From contig JADRCO010000540.1 in NCBI GenBank assembly GCA_021464525.1, positions 1-31,279 of the forward strand: 31,279 nucleotides of DNA. The letters run 5' to 3'. Below the pieces are notes generated by a model. The model was not told the origin of the DNA. It was given only the letters and a program-made list of their open reading frames with translations, and ran no database searches. Below are positions 1-10,493 of this stretch, piece by piece. The DNA is from Rhizophagus sp. LPA8_4_AMF. Taxonomy: Eukaryota > Glomeromycota > Glomeromycetes > Glomerales > Glomeraceae. How positions within the stretch are numbered: position 1 is the stretch's first letter; each line of letters opens with the position of its first letter. The translations under genes were made by a program, and so were the position numbers.

Positions 1-392
1 AAAACTAAAAATTTATATATCTGATAACTTACAAACTACAGTATTATTAATCATTAAATAATTTATTTAGTTACATAAAATATAATAAAAATGATAAGTA
101 ATTCCATTATTATTTAATTATAAGATAACCTATTAACTTACGAGCTCTGTAGTCCATTACTGTATAATTATATTCTCCTAACTGAAAAGATAAAATGAAT
201 ATCTTTTTTCTTTTTATTTATTTATTAAATGCCTTATTAGTATGGATGAACATAGTAATAATATTTATGCAAAATGCATCATGTACAAAATGTTGATCAT
301 ATGTACAAGCATTGCATGTATGACAAACAAATTTTATACATCCAGAATATCTGGATGTACCAGTTATCAAGCCTCATTGTTGCATAACAAAA
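1..392. other. AT-rich non-coding stretch
   Basis: I see no gene here. The only structure I can point to is a perfect 23-bp palindrome at 337-359: arms TACATCCAGA and TCTGGATGTA around ATA. It lies about 35 bp outside the MITE that starts at 401. The rest is AT-rich sequence with stops in all frames. Confidence 0.6.
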
Positions 393-400
393 ATCACAAA
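393..400 (+). repeat. Left target-site duplication of the MITE
   Basis: ATCACAAA, directly repeated at 1005-1012 on the other side of the element. Confidence 0.8.
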
Positions 401-1004
401 TAGGGATGGCAACGGTCATGGCCATAACCATTTATGACTGGTTATGCATGACCATGACTGATATTGGTCGGTCAAAGACCTCTAACTGACCATTTAGCTG
501 ACCATTTAACTGACCATTTGACTGACCATTTAACCGACTGTTTGACCAACTGTTTGACTGATAAGTTATAAAAAAAAGTTGTAAAACTATTAAAAAAATG
601 TTTTCACAACTTTCTCTAATAAATTAGCTAAAAACATTGTGATTATTTAATAAAAAATGGTTTTGCAACATTTTTATTGATCGAAACCATTTTTTATTAG
701 AAAATCGCAACATTTTTTGATAAACTAGCTAAAAACATTGTAATTATCTATTAAAAATGGTTTTGCAAAATTTTTTAGCTAATTTATTAAAGAAACGTTG
801 TGAAAAATATTTTAATAGAAAATTTAATTAAAAATGTTTTGCAACATTTTTTTATTACTCATCAGTCAAACGGTCAGTTAAATGGTCAGCCAAATGGTCA
901 GTCAAACGGTCAACCAAATGGTCAGTTAAACGGTCAGTCGGTCAAAGGCCTTTAACCAGTATAACCGAGTGATGACTGATTGTGACTGACCGTTGCCATC
1001 CCCA
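401..1004. mobile_element. Foldback hAT-like MITE
   Basis: This is a 604-bp non-autonomous DNA transposon. The left end TAGGGATGGCAACGGTCA is matched in inverted orientation by the right end TGACCGTTGCCATCCCCA. The 8-bp direct repeat ATCACAAA lies immediately outside both ends (393-400 and 1005-1012), as expected for hAT target duplications. Inside each end is a cluster of about six or seven roughly 12-bp motifs of the type TGACCATTTAAC (484-561), inverted as GGTCAGTTAAAT (861-945). The centre (560-860) is again largely self-complementary, so the whole element can fold on itself. It has no ORF and depends on a transposase from elsewhere. The superfamily call rests on the duplication length and the T(A/G)GGGATGGCAAC terminus. 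Confidence 0.82.
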
Positions 1005-1012
1005 ATCACAAA
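1005..1012 (+). repeat. Right target-site duplication of the MITE
   Basis: ATCACAAA, identical to 393-400. Confidence 0.8.
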
Positions 1013-1322
1013 ATGGAGAAATTTTCTTAGTATAATTTCTAAAAGTCATTAAGTAGATGTATCTTTAGCTACTTTGCAAATTTACTTAGAATGGCAAAGG
1101 TAGCTTAAGATCACTCTTGATTTTCTTAAAACCAACCTGAAAATGATTGGCAAAAACAATAAATGGTTTCTGAATGAGAATTTCTATAATATTGTTACTT
1201 GAGTGTTTCACTAATGGCTAGAAGAATGTCATCAACTTCAGATGAATTCACCAGCAATTCAAAAGGAGGTTGATGAAGAAACGTAACCTGATTCTAGCAG
1301 GAAAAATGTAAAAAAATCACTG

Positions 1323-1634
1323 ATGGAGGGAAAGTTACCTTTAGTAATGAGACCTCAATCAAAAAATCAAAAAGATCAGGAGCTGACTGTATACAAGAGT
1401 TGTCCGCTATCTCTTCCAATAACCACCTTCACCTTAGAATCAAGTATAGGCTCAATTAATTTTCATGATCTATATATTAAAATTGTTAATGCCAGTAAGA
1501 ATCAGGGTCTTATTAGAAGTCATTATAATTTTGGGAAAGCCCTAAAAGACCATTTAGGATATTATAAAACTAATCACCTGAAACAGACTGCTAAGGTGTT
1601 TGTGAATGACAGAGTTAGGAATCAGCTTGCTTAA
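1323..1634 (+). pseudogene. Fragment of a repeated fungal gene of unknown function
   Basis: This is a 103-codon open stretch. Its second half has protein-like composition, including SKNQGLIRSHYNFGKALKD and HLKQTAKVFVNDRVRNQL. This resembles, from memory, an alpha-helical domain found in many multi-copy Rhizophagus proteins of unknown function. The first third is less convincing. No continuing exon is evident after the stop at 1632-1634, although the next 100 bases still look like decayed coding sequence. The context is repeat-rich DNA between two transposons. It is most likely a decayed gene copy. A short expressed ORF is the alternative. I do not assign a function. Confidence 0.4.
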
Positions 1635-1639
1635 TACAG

Positions 1640-2220
1640 AAAGGAGTTTTAAACTTTTTAATAGTGTCAGTGTGAATGATAATGTTGTGGTGGAACAATT
1701 GATACAATGGGTAAATTTCTCTGTAAGGATGAGATTTTAGTGATATTTCTGTGCCTCAAGTCACTAAACTCTTCTATATGTAAAAGTATTTAATAAAGTT
1801 TGCTATATTTTTGATTGATTTTTTCTACTATGTTTGTAACACTTGTGAATCACAAGCTGTAAAGTTCTTGTGTTACTTGCCTTCTCAGCTCAAATAAGCT
1901 TAGCAAACAAGCATCTATATTTATTTAGATATATTTTACATACATACAATATATATTTGAATAATTTCCTTATATTGTATTGAAGAAAAGAAATTTGAAG
2001 ACCTTCAGCTTATAATGGATCGCTATCACTAGAAAAATTACCAATTATACTTTAGAATGTTGAAAAAGAGGAGGATAATGCAAAGAAATATGTAGAGAAT
2101 GTAAGAGAAGGTATAGAAGTAGAAAACTATGCTACTTTGTCATTCAAATAGAGAAAAGAAAAAAGATCAAATATATTATTTCTTGTAAACCAGCTTTGGA
2201 AAGTTGCAAACCCACCCAAC
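1640..2220. other. Non-coding flank of the CACTA-like element
   Basis: I see no supported gene. The stretch has stops in all frames. The 12-bp sequence AAACCCACCCAA occurs at 2208-2219 and again at 5378-5389, one copy on each side of the inserted element. Confidence 0.5.
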
Positions 2221-2223
2221 TGA

Positions 2224-2250
2224 TACTGGTCAAATGATGGGGTATTGGTA
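2224..2250 (+). repeat. Left terminal inverted repeat of the CACTA-like element
   Basis: ACTGGTCAAATGATG plus GGGTATTGG, matching the minus strand of 5313-5338 with few differences. Confidence 0.75.
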
Positions 2251-2802
2251 AGATATCAGTTACCTGACAATCAACTGATATGTCTTACATTTTAGCCTGA
2301 TATTTCAATGATTTGCCGACCTGATATCTCACCTATATTTGGCACAGATAGGGCACCATTTAGGTACCTATCAGGTTATTAAATATTATGAAATATCAGT
2401 TATACAACCAAATACATTTCATATAGATATCAGATTACTAATATCTCAATAATATTTATATGATATGTTATTAATATAGTCCTGATATCTCATGTTAATA
2501 TACCGATATTTCAACTGATTTTATATATTACTTATATTACTGTATTTTATCATTCATTAATAGCTTTATATATTTATATACACGCATTACATAAAATTAA
2601 TTACATAAATTACTCTATTCCTAACTATGCTAGTTGTTGTTAATGGTTTGGAACATTGTTCCAGTTGGTTTGATTCCAACAAACAACTATTTCTAAAGTT
2701 TTTCTGGCAACTTTACTGAAGAGTTTCTCCTAAAGTAAAAAAAATGAACTTTAGTATAACGCTTGGTAAAAATAAAAAAAATTAACATTTCGAAGTTATT
2801 AC

Positions 2803-4668
2803 CTTCAAAATGCTTGATATGAAAGCAAAAATAGAAGAAAATTGAACATTAGTTAACGTTTCCAAATAAAAATAAAAAATGGTAGGTTTTACAAAGAAAC
2901 TTACCATTTCTAATCACCAGTGCCCCTAATCGATACCCACTGAAACTTTAAAAAAATGAAAAGAAACATTAGTAAATGTTTTCATTAAAAAAAAACAAAA
3001 AAAAATGATGTTTCGTTGTGAAACTTACCGTTTTCTCTTTCCAATATTATTCTAACCTGGAGATCATCTAGAACACTACAAGAAAGAAAAAAAGAAACAT
3101 TAATAATGTTTCTAAAGTAACATAAACAAAACAAAAAGGTATTGTAAGTTTCGCAATTTGAAACTTACCAATTTATTAAAAAAACAAAATATTAAGCTTT
3201 TCAAATGTTGCAAAACTTACTGAATTTAAATACCAAGCTCAACAAAACCTACAAAAAAAAGAAAAAGAAACGTTAGAACATTTCTTAATAAAAAAAAATT
3301 AAGTTTCGTAATGAAAGTCATTATGAAACTTACTATTTTGACCTTGAAGTACTGGAGCCTACAGATCCTACAAAAAAAGAATAAAAAGAACGTTAGAAAC
3401 GTTCTTTGAAAAATAAAAAATATTGAAGTTTTGTAACGAAAAATTGTTACAAAACTTACCCTCTCTTAGCATTCCAGCCCGGTATCAAAAGCCAAAGGGA
3501 GTCTACGAAAATAAATAAAGAAACGTTAGTAACAAACATTTCCTTAAAAAAAATAAATAAAAAGAATTGAAGTTTCAAAACAAACTTTGAAACCTAACCA
3601 AAATCTAATATCCAGAGAATACTTACAAAAAAAAAGAAACGTTAATATAGCATTTCTTACTAAAAAAAGAATAAAAAAAAATTGGGTTGCAACGTTTCAT
3701 TGCGAAACTTACCATTATATTTTAAAGTATTGAGCTGAAACACTTGAACCTACAAAATAAAGAGAAAAATGTTAGTATAACGTTTCTAAAGAAAAAAAAT
3801 TTTTAAGTTTTGCAATGCAACAAAAACATTGCAAAACTTACCATTCGTTTTGTTGAAAAAATGAAAAAAAGTTATTTCAAAGTATACTTGAAGTATACCT
3901 CTGAGATGTCAAGTTTCGTCCATCCAAGAAGCCGCCCAAAAGAAACAGAACCTAAAAAGCAAAAAAAATGAAACGTTAATATATGTTTCGTTAAAAATAA
4001 AACAAAAAAAAAGACATTTTGAAGTATACATACCTTCAAAATGTCTTGTTGATTTCCATCCTTCCAGGAAAATGCTGAATCTAAAAAGAAAAAAAATAAA
4101 GTGTTAATAAATGTTTCATTGAAAAAAACAAAAAAGAGACATTTCGAAGTATACATACCTTCAAAATGTCTTGTCGAGTTCCATTCATCCAAGGAGCTGC
4201 TGAACCTAAAAAGAAAAAAGAAATGAAACATTAATAAATGTTTTGTTAGTTAAAAAAATAAAAAAAATTATTTTGAAGTATACTCAAAGTATACCTTCAA
4301 AATGTTAAGTTCCATCTGTCAAGGAGTCGCCCAAAGCAGCTGAATCTAAAAAGAAAAAAAAATGAAGCGTTAATAAATGTTTTGTTAGTTGAAAAAATAA
4401 AAAAAATTATTTTGAAGTATACTCAAAGTATACCTTCGAAATGTTAAGCCACCTAAAGAACTGAACCTAAAAGAAAAAAGAAACAAACTGTTAATAAATG
4501 TTTCGTTAGTTAAAAAAATAAAAAAAATTTTTTTGATTCAAAATGTCGAGCTCTAAGCCTAAACCTTCAGCATTCTGGACCTAAAAAATAAAAAGAACAT
4601 TAGTGCTAACACTTATTAAAATAAATAAAACAAATTTTTTTGCTTACCTTCGGAATGGAAGACTGAAC
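2803..4668 (-). repeat. Array of about 14 micro-exon/intron-like modules
   Basis: On the minus strand, short exon-like blocks alternate with homologous intron-like blocks of about 70-110 nt. Clear exon-like blocks, high to low: 4648-4667, 4535-4581, 4434-4466, 4295-4345, 4159-4205, 4034-4080, 3899-3951, 3713-3749, 3599-3621, 3460-3502, 3334-3367, 3221-3248, 3029-3075, 2905-2945 and a poorly bounded one near 2803. Each intron-like block starts GTAAGTTT (low half) or GTATACTT/GTATGTATACTT (high half). It then has a TACTAAC/TTAAT-like branch site inside a GAAACGTT...AACGTTTC palindrome, a T-rich tract and AG. High-half exon blocks resemble each other (TTCAG...TGG...GACATTTTGAAG). Low-half ones do not. 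Exon-like lengths are mostly not multiples of three, so coding capacity is doubtful. The splice assignments are inference from sequence. Confidence 0.7.
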
Positions 4669-5312
4669 TAATTTAGACACCGATATATGCCTTCAGCTTC
4701 CTTAATTAAACCTGAGTTCAGTCAAGTCTCCAAGAGTCTGGCGTTTCCTTCAAGAAAAGAAATCCAGAGACTACTAAAGTATTAAAAGTGGAACTAAGTT
4801 TTTTTTAAATCTGTTCCTGCATATTGCAGATTATATTCTAAATATTGGACGAGCTTGCCAATTCTGTCCAGAAGTTAGAAATTTGATTTTGAAGCCAAAA
4901 GAGATAAATATTTGGTTCTTCAAAATGTATAAAAATTTATTTATTTAAAGTAATGTAAGAAAAAAAGCATTTTTACAAAAAAATTAGGTTGTAAAAAAAT
5001 TAACTGTTGTAAAAAAAAAGCTTAATAACTTTATATAAAGTTTATCAAATAAAAAAAAGATCAAAGATTTTTGTATGAATAAAAATAATTACATGTCATA
5101 AATTATTCCTACAAATATCAATGACCTATCAGACTACTGATAGGTATAATAAAATTTTCTGATATTTTAACGATATGTCTTAAAAAAATCAGTTTATAAT
5201 CATAAAATATTATTAAACATATTGATTACTGATATTTGTAAATATTTAATATTGCCTATCATGCCATATCAGGTTTCTGATAATTTTCTGATATTTGACT
5301 GATATGTCATTA

Positions 5313-5338
5313 CCCAATACCTCATCATTTGACCAGTG
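5313..5338 (-). repeat. Right terminal inverted repeat of the CACTA-like element
   Basis: Read on the minus strand this is CACTGGTCAAATGATG followed by AGGTATTGGG. TGA follows on the plus strand at 5339-5341. Confidence 0.75.
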
Positions 5339-5394
5339 TGACTCGACCAAGTCTTTCTTTTCAATTGGCTTCAATTGAAACCCACCCAATAGCA

Positions 5395-6762
5395 GTGAGT
5401 AATGAAGTTCCACTGACTAGAGCTCCACATATATAGCCAGTAGTTTGTACCAGAAGGTATTTAACATACATGTCCAAATTCATCCCAATTTTGTTCAAAT
5501 ATCTTTTTCAAATAGTAAATTGTAGATATTATTATTTATCATTGAACAATTTTTGCCTATTATTTGATTAATCCACTGTCTTCATTGTTTAGCAAATTAT
5601 CTGTTTGGATTTTAGAATCATAAGTTTGACCTTATTATTATTTCCCATCACTCAATGATAACTTTTCTTCTTAGTCTATTATCAGCACCATTTAGTCCTG
5701 CAGTCAGGTAACCACTATAATAAAGCAAGGTATAGACCACATTTATATTAAGTTCCTTCTTGATAGTATTATTTTGTAAACATAATATAAGTTGTTCTTC
5801 AATAAATAATTTATTGACTAACTATGAATAAAAAAAGTAGAAAATATTATTGAGCTGTTTTTCAATACTTTGATAATATGTTTTCAGAGAATCTACAAGT
5901 GTTTTTGCCAATCCACTATTTACCCAGGATTACCAATAATTCCTGATTTTAGAAATGATATAATTAAATATAGATTATAAATACATGTCTTAATACTTGT
6001 TTGATATCCATTGTAACAAATGCTTAAATTATTGAAATTAATGTCTTCCAGTTTACTTTTTTTTAGCAGGGACTTAACTTCTTCTTCAGTAAATCCAAGC
6101 GAGTCAAAAAGTAAGCATGTTGGTATATTGGTATATTGATTTGTAATATGTGCATTGGAAAATATTCCACATTGTTAAGTCCAGACAAAAAGGGTTGCTT
6201 TGCCTAGTGGAGAAATCCAGCAACTATCATTATAACCATAGTTTTTATTGGTTTCCTTTTTTTAAAAAAATATTAGATATAAAAGAGTCCATCATTCATT
6301 TCTTTCTATAGTTTTACTGAATTTTGAAAACATTGTGGCTTTAAAAAATTTAATCTGTTACAGCAAAAAGTATCCTATATATGTCTGAATTATCCTGCTC
6401 CAAAATTGTAGGCTAGTCCTTAAATATGTCAGTATTGTATTCACTAATAATGAAAAACTATGTAAAAGAAGCTTACATCAGACTTATTTATTTTGAAACT
6501 TACATTATATGAATTATGCAATCAAATTTAGAAATTTTGAGATTTTAAATAAACTAAGCTTTTTTGTTCTCTCTTCTTCAGTTAATTGTAGTGCAAGGAA
6601 GTCATTGAGTATTGACAGGTTTGTGGATTTGCCAAATTGATGAGGACGTGTAATTAGACTTGCATGCTCACCATATACCATGAATTTCATGATAAAAAGT
6701 GATTTATCTACAAATATAGTGTTAGCTGTAATAAATTGGGAATCCCAGAATAATATTTTCAT
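5395..6762 (-). pseudogene. Broken AAA-ATPase-like gene (DUF1703-type)
   Basis: This is a decayed minus-strand copy of the fungal 'AAA-ATPase-like' family (PF09820 plus a PD-(D/E)XK-type C-terminal part), recognised from memory. The N-terminal end is still open (6514-6762): it reads IFVDKSLFI followed by the family P-loop region LITRPHQFGKSTNLSILND. Further recognisable pieces lie in order downstream, among them FTEEEVKSLL near 6080, NSGLAKTLVDSL near 5910, GYLTAGLNG near 5700 and INNNIYNLLFEKDI near 5530. They fall in different frames with several interruptions, so it is a fossil. The C-terminal end fades out just before the CACTA-like insertion boundary. The family is highly multiplied in Glomeromycotina. 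Confidence 0.75.
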
Positions 6763-8190
6763 TAATGATTATATTTGGGCAACCTTTTATAGTAAGAAAG
6801 GTATCAGTAACAATCAATTTTTTAAATATCTTAGAATTTTAAAATTTACCTTATCTTGGAATAATTTCTTATTGAGTTCTTTTTGTTTATTGTATGAAAT
6901 GTGCAATATATGTTAGCAAATAATGGTCATTAAATTAATAAGCATTTCAGAAACCTAAACTTCTAATTGTTTTGACCACATTATTGATTTCTATTCAAAG
7001 TATTATTATTATCAAATAATTATCTCTAAACTTATTATTTTTATCAAATTATTATCTCTAAACTCTGTTCACTATGAACACCAAAAACAAGCATGCACTT
7101 GCATATTTTCAAATTTAATTTTTTTACATACTACCATAATAAGAAGAAAACAGAAATATCTATTAACATACTAGCCATTAATTTTACTTTTGTTTCATTA
7201 AGACAAATATAAATATTAAATAATATGGATATCAATCTGATCCAATAATGATGTTTTAAATAGATTAAAAGAGTAAGTTAAAGGAGATAAATAGTTAATT
7301 AAAAGAATACTAGTAAGCATAATAAAGGAAATTTATTTTTTTTAATATATAAAAAATAATAATAATTTTTGAACTTATTAAGTTCAAACTATAGAGAAGA
7401 AAGAGCAAAAAGTGGAAATGGAAAAGGGTGGCCAAAAATGAAAAAGAATGACTGATTTCACATGACCAATATGACCAATCACAAATTACTTTGATGTACA
7501 TCAAATATTCATCATTAAATACTGCTACAAAAATTTACATGCAATGTATATTTTTTCCATGACTTCCTGATGATTGTAGCTAAGTGCTCCTCTCATAACT
7601 GCCTGTTGTCTTTGGTTCTTCAACATAAAGACCTCCAAGTTCTATATATACTGAACATAGTCAATACTATCAGGAAATTTGATATAAAAAACTGAAAAAA
7701 GATGGAGCTACAATCTGATTTATGGTAAAATCAAGCAAAGTGAATCCTGCAAGAATAGGAATGTTGGCATTATTAACATCAGCAAAAAAAATGTTTGCAA
7801 TATGGGTGTTTACTTTCTATTGTTATTAATATTGTTATTAATGTTAAGAATATAGATATTATTGTTAATGTACAAAAAGCTTCTTCCCCACAACATCTCT
7901 TTATCATCCATTGAGTCTTATACATATGTACCAAGTCTAGTATAATTATAAAGTATTTATATTAAGAGTTTATTCAGAAGCTTGTATCAAAATTTACAGC
8001 AAAAAAAAGTCTTTTCAAAGTCATATGGTAATGAGTGCCAAAAATAATCAGCATTACATGATCAGTTTTCCAATTGTTTGATAGTAATCTTTTAGAAACA
8101 AATCTTTATTAATATTTTAAATAAATTATAATGTACTGGATGCTTCATTGCAATATCAAGCATCTTTTGAAAGATATATTTTTTTAAATG
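6763..8190. other. Non-coding AT-rich stretch
   Basis: I found no convincing gene. Open stretches on either strand here (for example 7310-7504 minus) are low-complexity, rich in F, L, I and K, and lack protein-like composition. No terminal inverted repeats or tRNA-like folds stood out. Confidence 0.5.
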
Positions 8191-8430
8191 GAATGAACTG
8201 GACTTTTGAAAGTAGGTTTTTTAAGAAAGGGCTTTTTTTGATTAACTTAAAGAAATGTACTAATGTTACTATTTTTTATATTTTTTTCAGGTATTGATTT
8301 CTCCAAACGTGTTAAAAATTCAATTTCTCTATAGTAAATTTTTTTGGGGAATGGAGTTCGCCATTAGCTTTAAGAAACATACTAATGTTTCTTTTTTATT
8401 TTTGTAGGTTTATCCAGATTGAAACACTAG
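8190..8430 (+). repeat. Exon/intron-like fragment related to the 2.8-4.7 kb array
   Basis: On the plus strand, an exon-like end GGAATGAACTGGACTTTTG is followed by a donor GTAGGTTT at 8212. A TACTAAT branch-like site lies at 8258-8264 and a T-tract ending in CAG at 8290. Next come a 43-nt exon-like block (8291-8333), a donor GTAAATTT, a second TACTAAT at 8380-8386 within AAACATACTAATGTTT, and TTTGTAG at 8401-8407. Both intron-like parts have the branch-palindrome and T-tract style of the minus-strand array inside the CACTA-like element. It could be a remnant of a spliced gene or of a related element. Confidence 0.5.
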
Positions 8431-10027
8431 TCACACTGAACTTTTGTTCTTGATTTTTGCCAATAACAATAACTCTATCTCGGATTGAATGATCCATTCG
8501 GTAGTACATTGAACATTATACATAATGAGTAATAGAAATTCTAATTATAAAAAATTAGTTATAAATTTATGTTTGAATTAAATTACATACTATGTAATTA
8601 TAATTTAAATAAAATAAAGTTTATTTCTTTAAATATTATGATATTTAATAACATTTTATAATTATATTTCCAAAAACAGGTATACTATTTGAAAAAGCGC
8701 ATCAGGATTAAGTAGCACAAAATCAAAACATCAGAAACATCTTTTTTTTAAATCATTGTTAATTTAGTTCTAAATATATCAAATAATAATTGTGACCGGT
8801 GGTGACACATTCACGTCTAATTGAATTGTTAATAAATGTGTAAGTTAACTTTTTATCATTAAAAACATTATTAACCATTTTTTTTTCAGCTGCAGCTAAT
8901 AATAGAAAACAATGGTGATACTAGTAACGTTGTATGACTATAATCAGTAAATAGGTTGTATAAAAACTTTTAAAAATTGTAGAATTTGACTATTCAATCC
9001 TATCGTTTTTGAAACTTTTCTGACAATTGCTATTATTTAATATGCCTTATAATATACCAAAATACAAATGAATGAATTAATAGGATGGAAGAAGTCATTG
9101 TTAAAGAACATTTTAAACTATTCCAATTTAGCAACATTCATGAAATTGGCACAGAGATTTCAGTCTATATATAATATTTTGTATTTTGAATTTATTTAAT
9201 TAAAAACTAGCTGTAACCGTTGCGTTGCAACAGGATTTAATTTATGCTAATATGTTGCTCGTCTATAAAATTTATACTATGGCCTTTTTCCTTTTTCTGT
9301 TACAGGCTTGTCTTTCTTTACATGTTCTTTTGTATATTATGCATTAATTTTTCTATAAATGAAATGTGAAGTATTGTTAATTCTGTAATCTAAATGGCTT
9401 CTTTTCATTCAGGTAATTTTGAAGTTGAGGCGCCTGAACAATGTAAAAAAGAAGTGTAACAGCCGCACATGGTAATATATCCGATTTATGATATAATTCT
9501 TATATCATTAAAAAATAGAGGATATAAAACGAATAATGAAAAAAAGACAATAGATTAATAAGTAAAAAAAAAATATATTTTGGTTTAAAAATAATTAAAA
9601 TTCAAAATTTTTTTTAGTGTAAGAAAATTTTGGCTTGAAAAAAAAAGCGAAAAAAATAAAAAAAAATCTAAAATCAATTTTTTCTTTTTGTTTGAAAAAA
9701 AAAAGAAAAAAAAAATTCCAGAAAAAATTCCAGTCTACAAGAACTGAGAAAAAGGTTTAAAGAAAAAAGAAAACCTTATCAACAAATTTAATTATTACAT
9801 TACCTTCAATTCTCAATATATTGAAAGCATAAATTAATTTCCCAGTTTATAAAAATCGAGGAGTAATAAATTTCTCAGTTTAAAAAATAAATTTCTCAGT
9901 TTATAAAAATCAAAAAAAATACATCTGATAATAATAAAAATAATTTAAAAAAAAGCCAATTAACTAGATTGCTAGCTTCAACGATGTTGAGACAAATTTA
10001 ACCAGAACTGTCAACTGTATTAAGCAA

Positions 10028-10070
10028 TGATTGGCTATCAGAACGTACACATGACTTTGACAGCCAATCA
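10028..10070. repeat. Hairpin with paired CCAAT boxes
   Basis: TGATTGGCTATCA (10028-10040) and TGACAGCCAATCA (10058-10070) are inverted copies with one mismatch, around a 17-nt loop. Each arm carries a CCAAT core in opposite orientation. Confidence 0.5.
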
Positions 10071-10463
10071 AATTATTCTAAATACAAGAATAGACTAGGC
10101 ACAAACACATCACGCGCTTCATGTCACACAATTCAGGGTAATCTAGTTATATTCAATGTAAAGTTGATTTCATGATAATATTATACGTTGTCATGGAATA
10201 GCAAAATTTGAATCAGGCGATTATAAAGATACTTTAATAAACATAGTAAAATTTTTAAGTTTAGTTCACAAAATTGCATTTTGAGTAATTATTTCATTGT
10301 TTTAGAAAATCATATTGGTAACAATTATATGCCACTGCTGCCGGTAGTAGTCTTCGAAGTTGTTTGAAGAACATTTATTTTTAGCATTGCTGATTATTTT
10401 TTAAAATTAGCTTAATATATAAATTTGAATAATTCATATTTTTAATTTTTTAAGTAAATAAAA

Positions 10464-10493
10464 AAAATAAAATAAAATAAAATAAAATAAAAT
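10464..10493 (+). repeat. (AAAAT)n microsatellite
   Basis: About six tandem AAAAT units in an AT-rich, gene-free context. Confidence 0.8.

Larger units (their letters stand above)
2224..5338. mobile_element. Non-autonomous CACTA/EnSpm-like element
   Basis: The left terminus TACTGGTCAAATGATG at 2224 pairs in inverted orientation with the right terminus, which reads CACTGGTCAAATGATG on the minus strand and ends at 5338. CACTG is a typical CACTA-type end, and the left C has apparently become T. TGA lies directly outside both ends (2221-2223 and 5339-5341), the 3-bp duplication expected for this superfamily. Subterminal zones (about 2240-2520 and 5110-5320) are packed with TGATATNTCA-like motifs in both orientations, another CACTA feature. 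There is no transposase ORF. Most of the interior is the exon/intron-like module array described separately. Total length is 3115 bp. Confidence 0.75.

Noticed and set aside
3872-4231. 119-codon minus-strand open frame (FHFFFLFRF...)
   Set aside because: It reads through three exon/intron-like modules of the array. The T-tracts produce poly-F. It is an artefact of the repeat rather than a protein.
2803-4668. CRISPR array
   Set aside because: Repeats are diverged, spacing varies, splice-like signals recur and the setting is a eukaryotic transposon. Nothing fits CRISPR.
8842-8940. Intron-like GTAAGTTAAC...TTTTTCAG followed by a short open stretch
   Set aside because: The borders look reasonable, but neither flank resembles a known protein. 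Not enough support for a gene.
9400-9465. Possible last exon after TTTTCATTCAG reading GNFEVEAPEQCKKEV and a stop
   Set aside because: It is short and isolated. No upstream exon or family was recognised.
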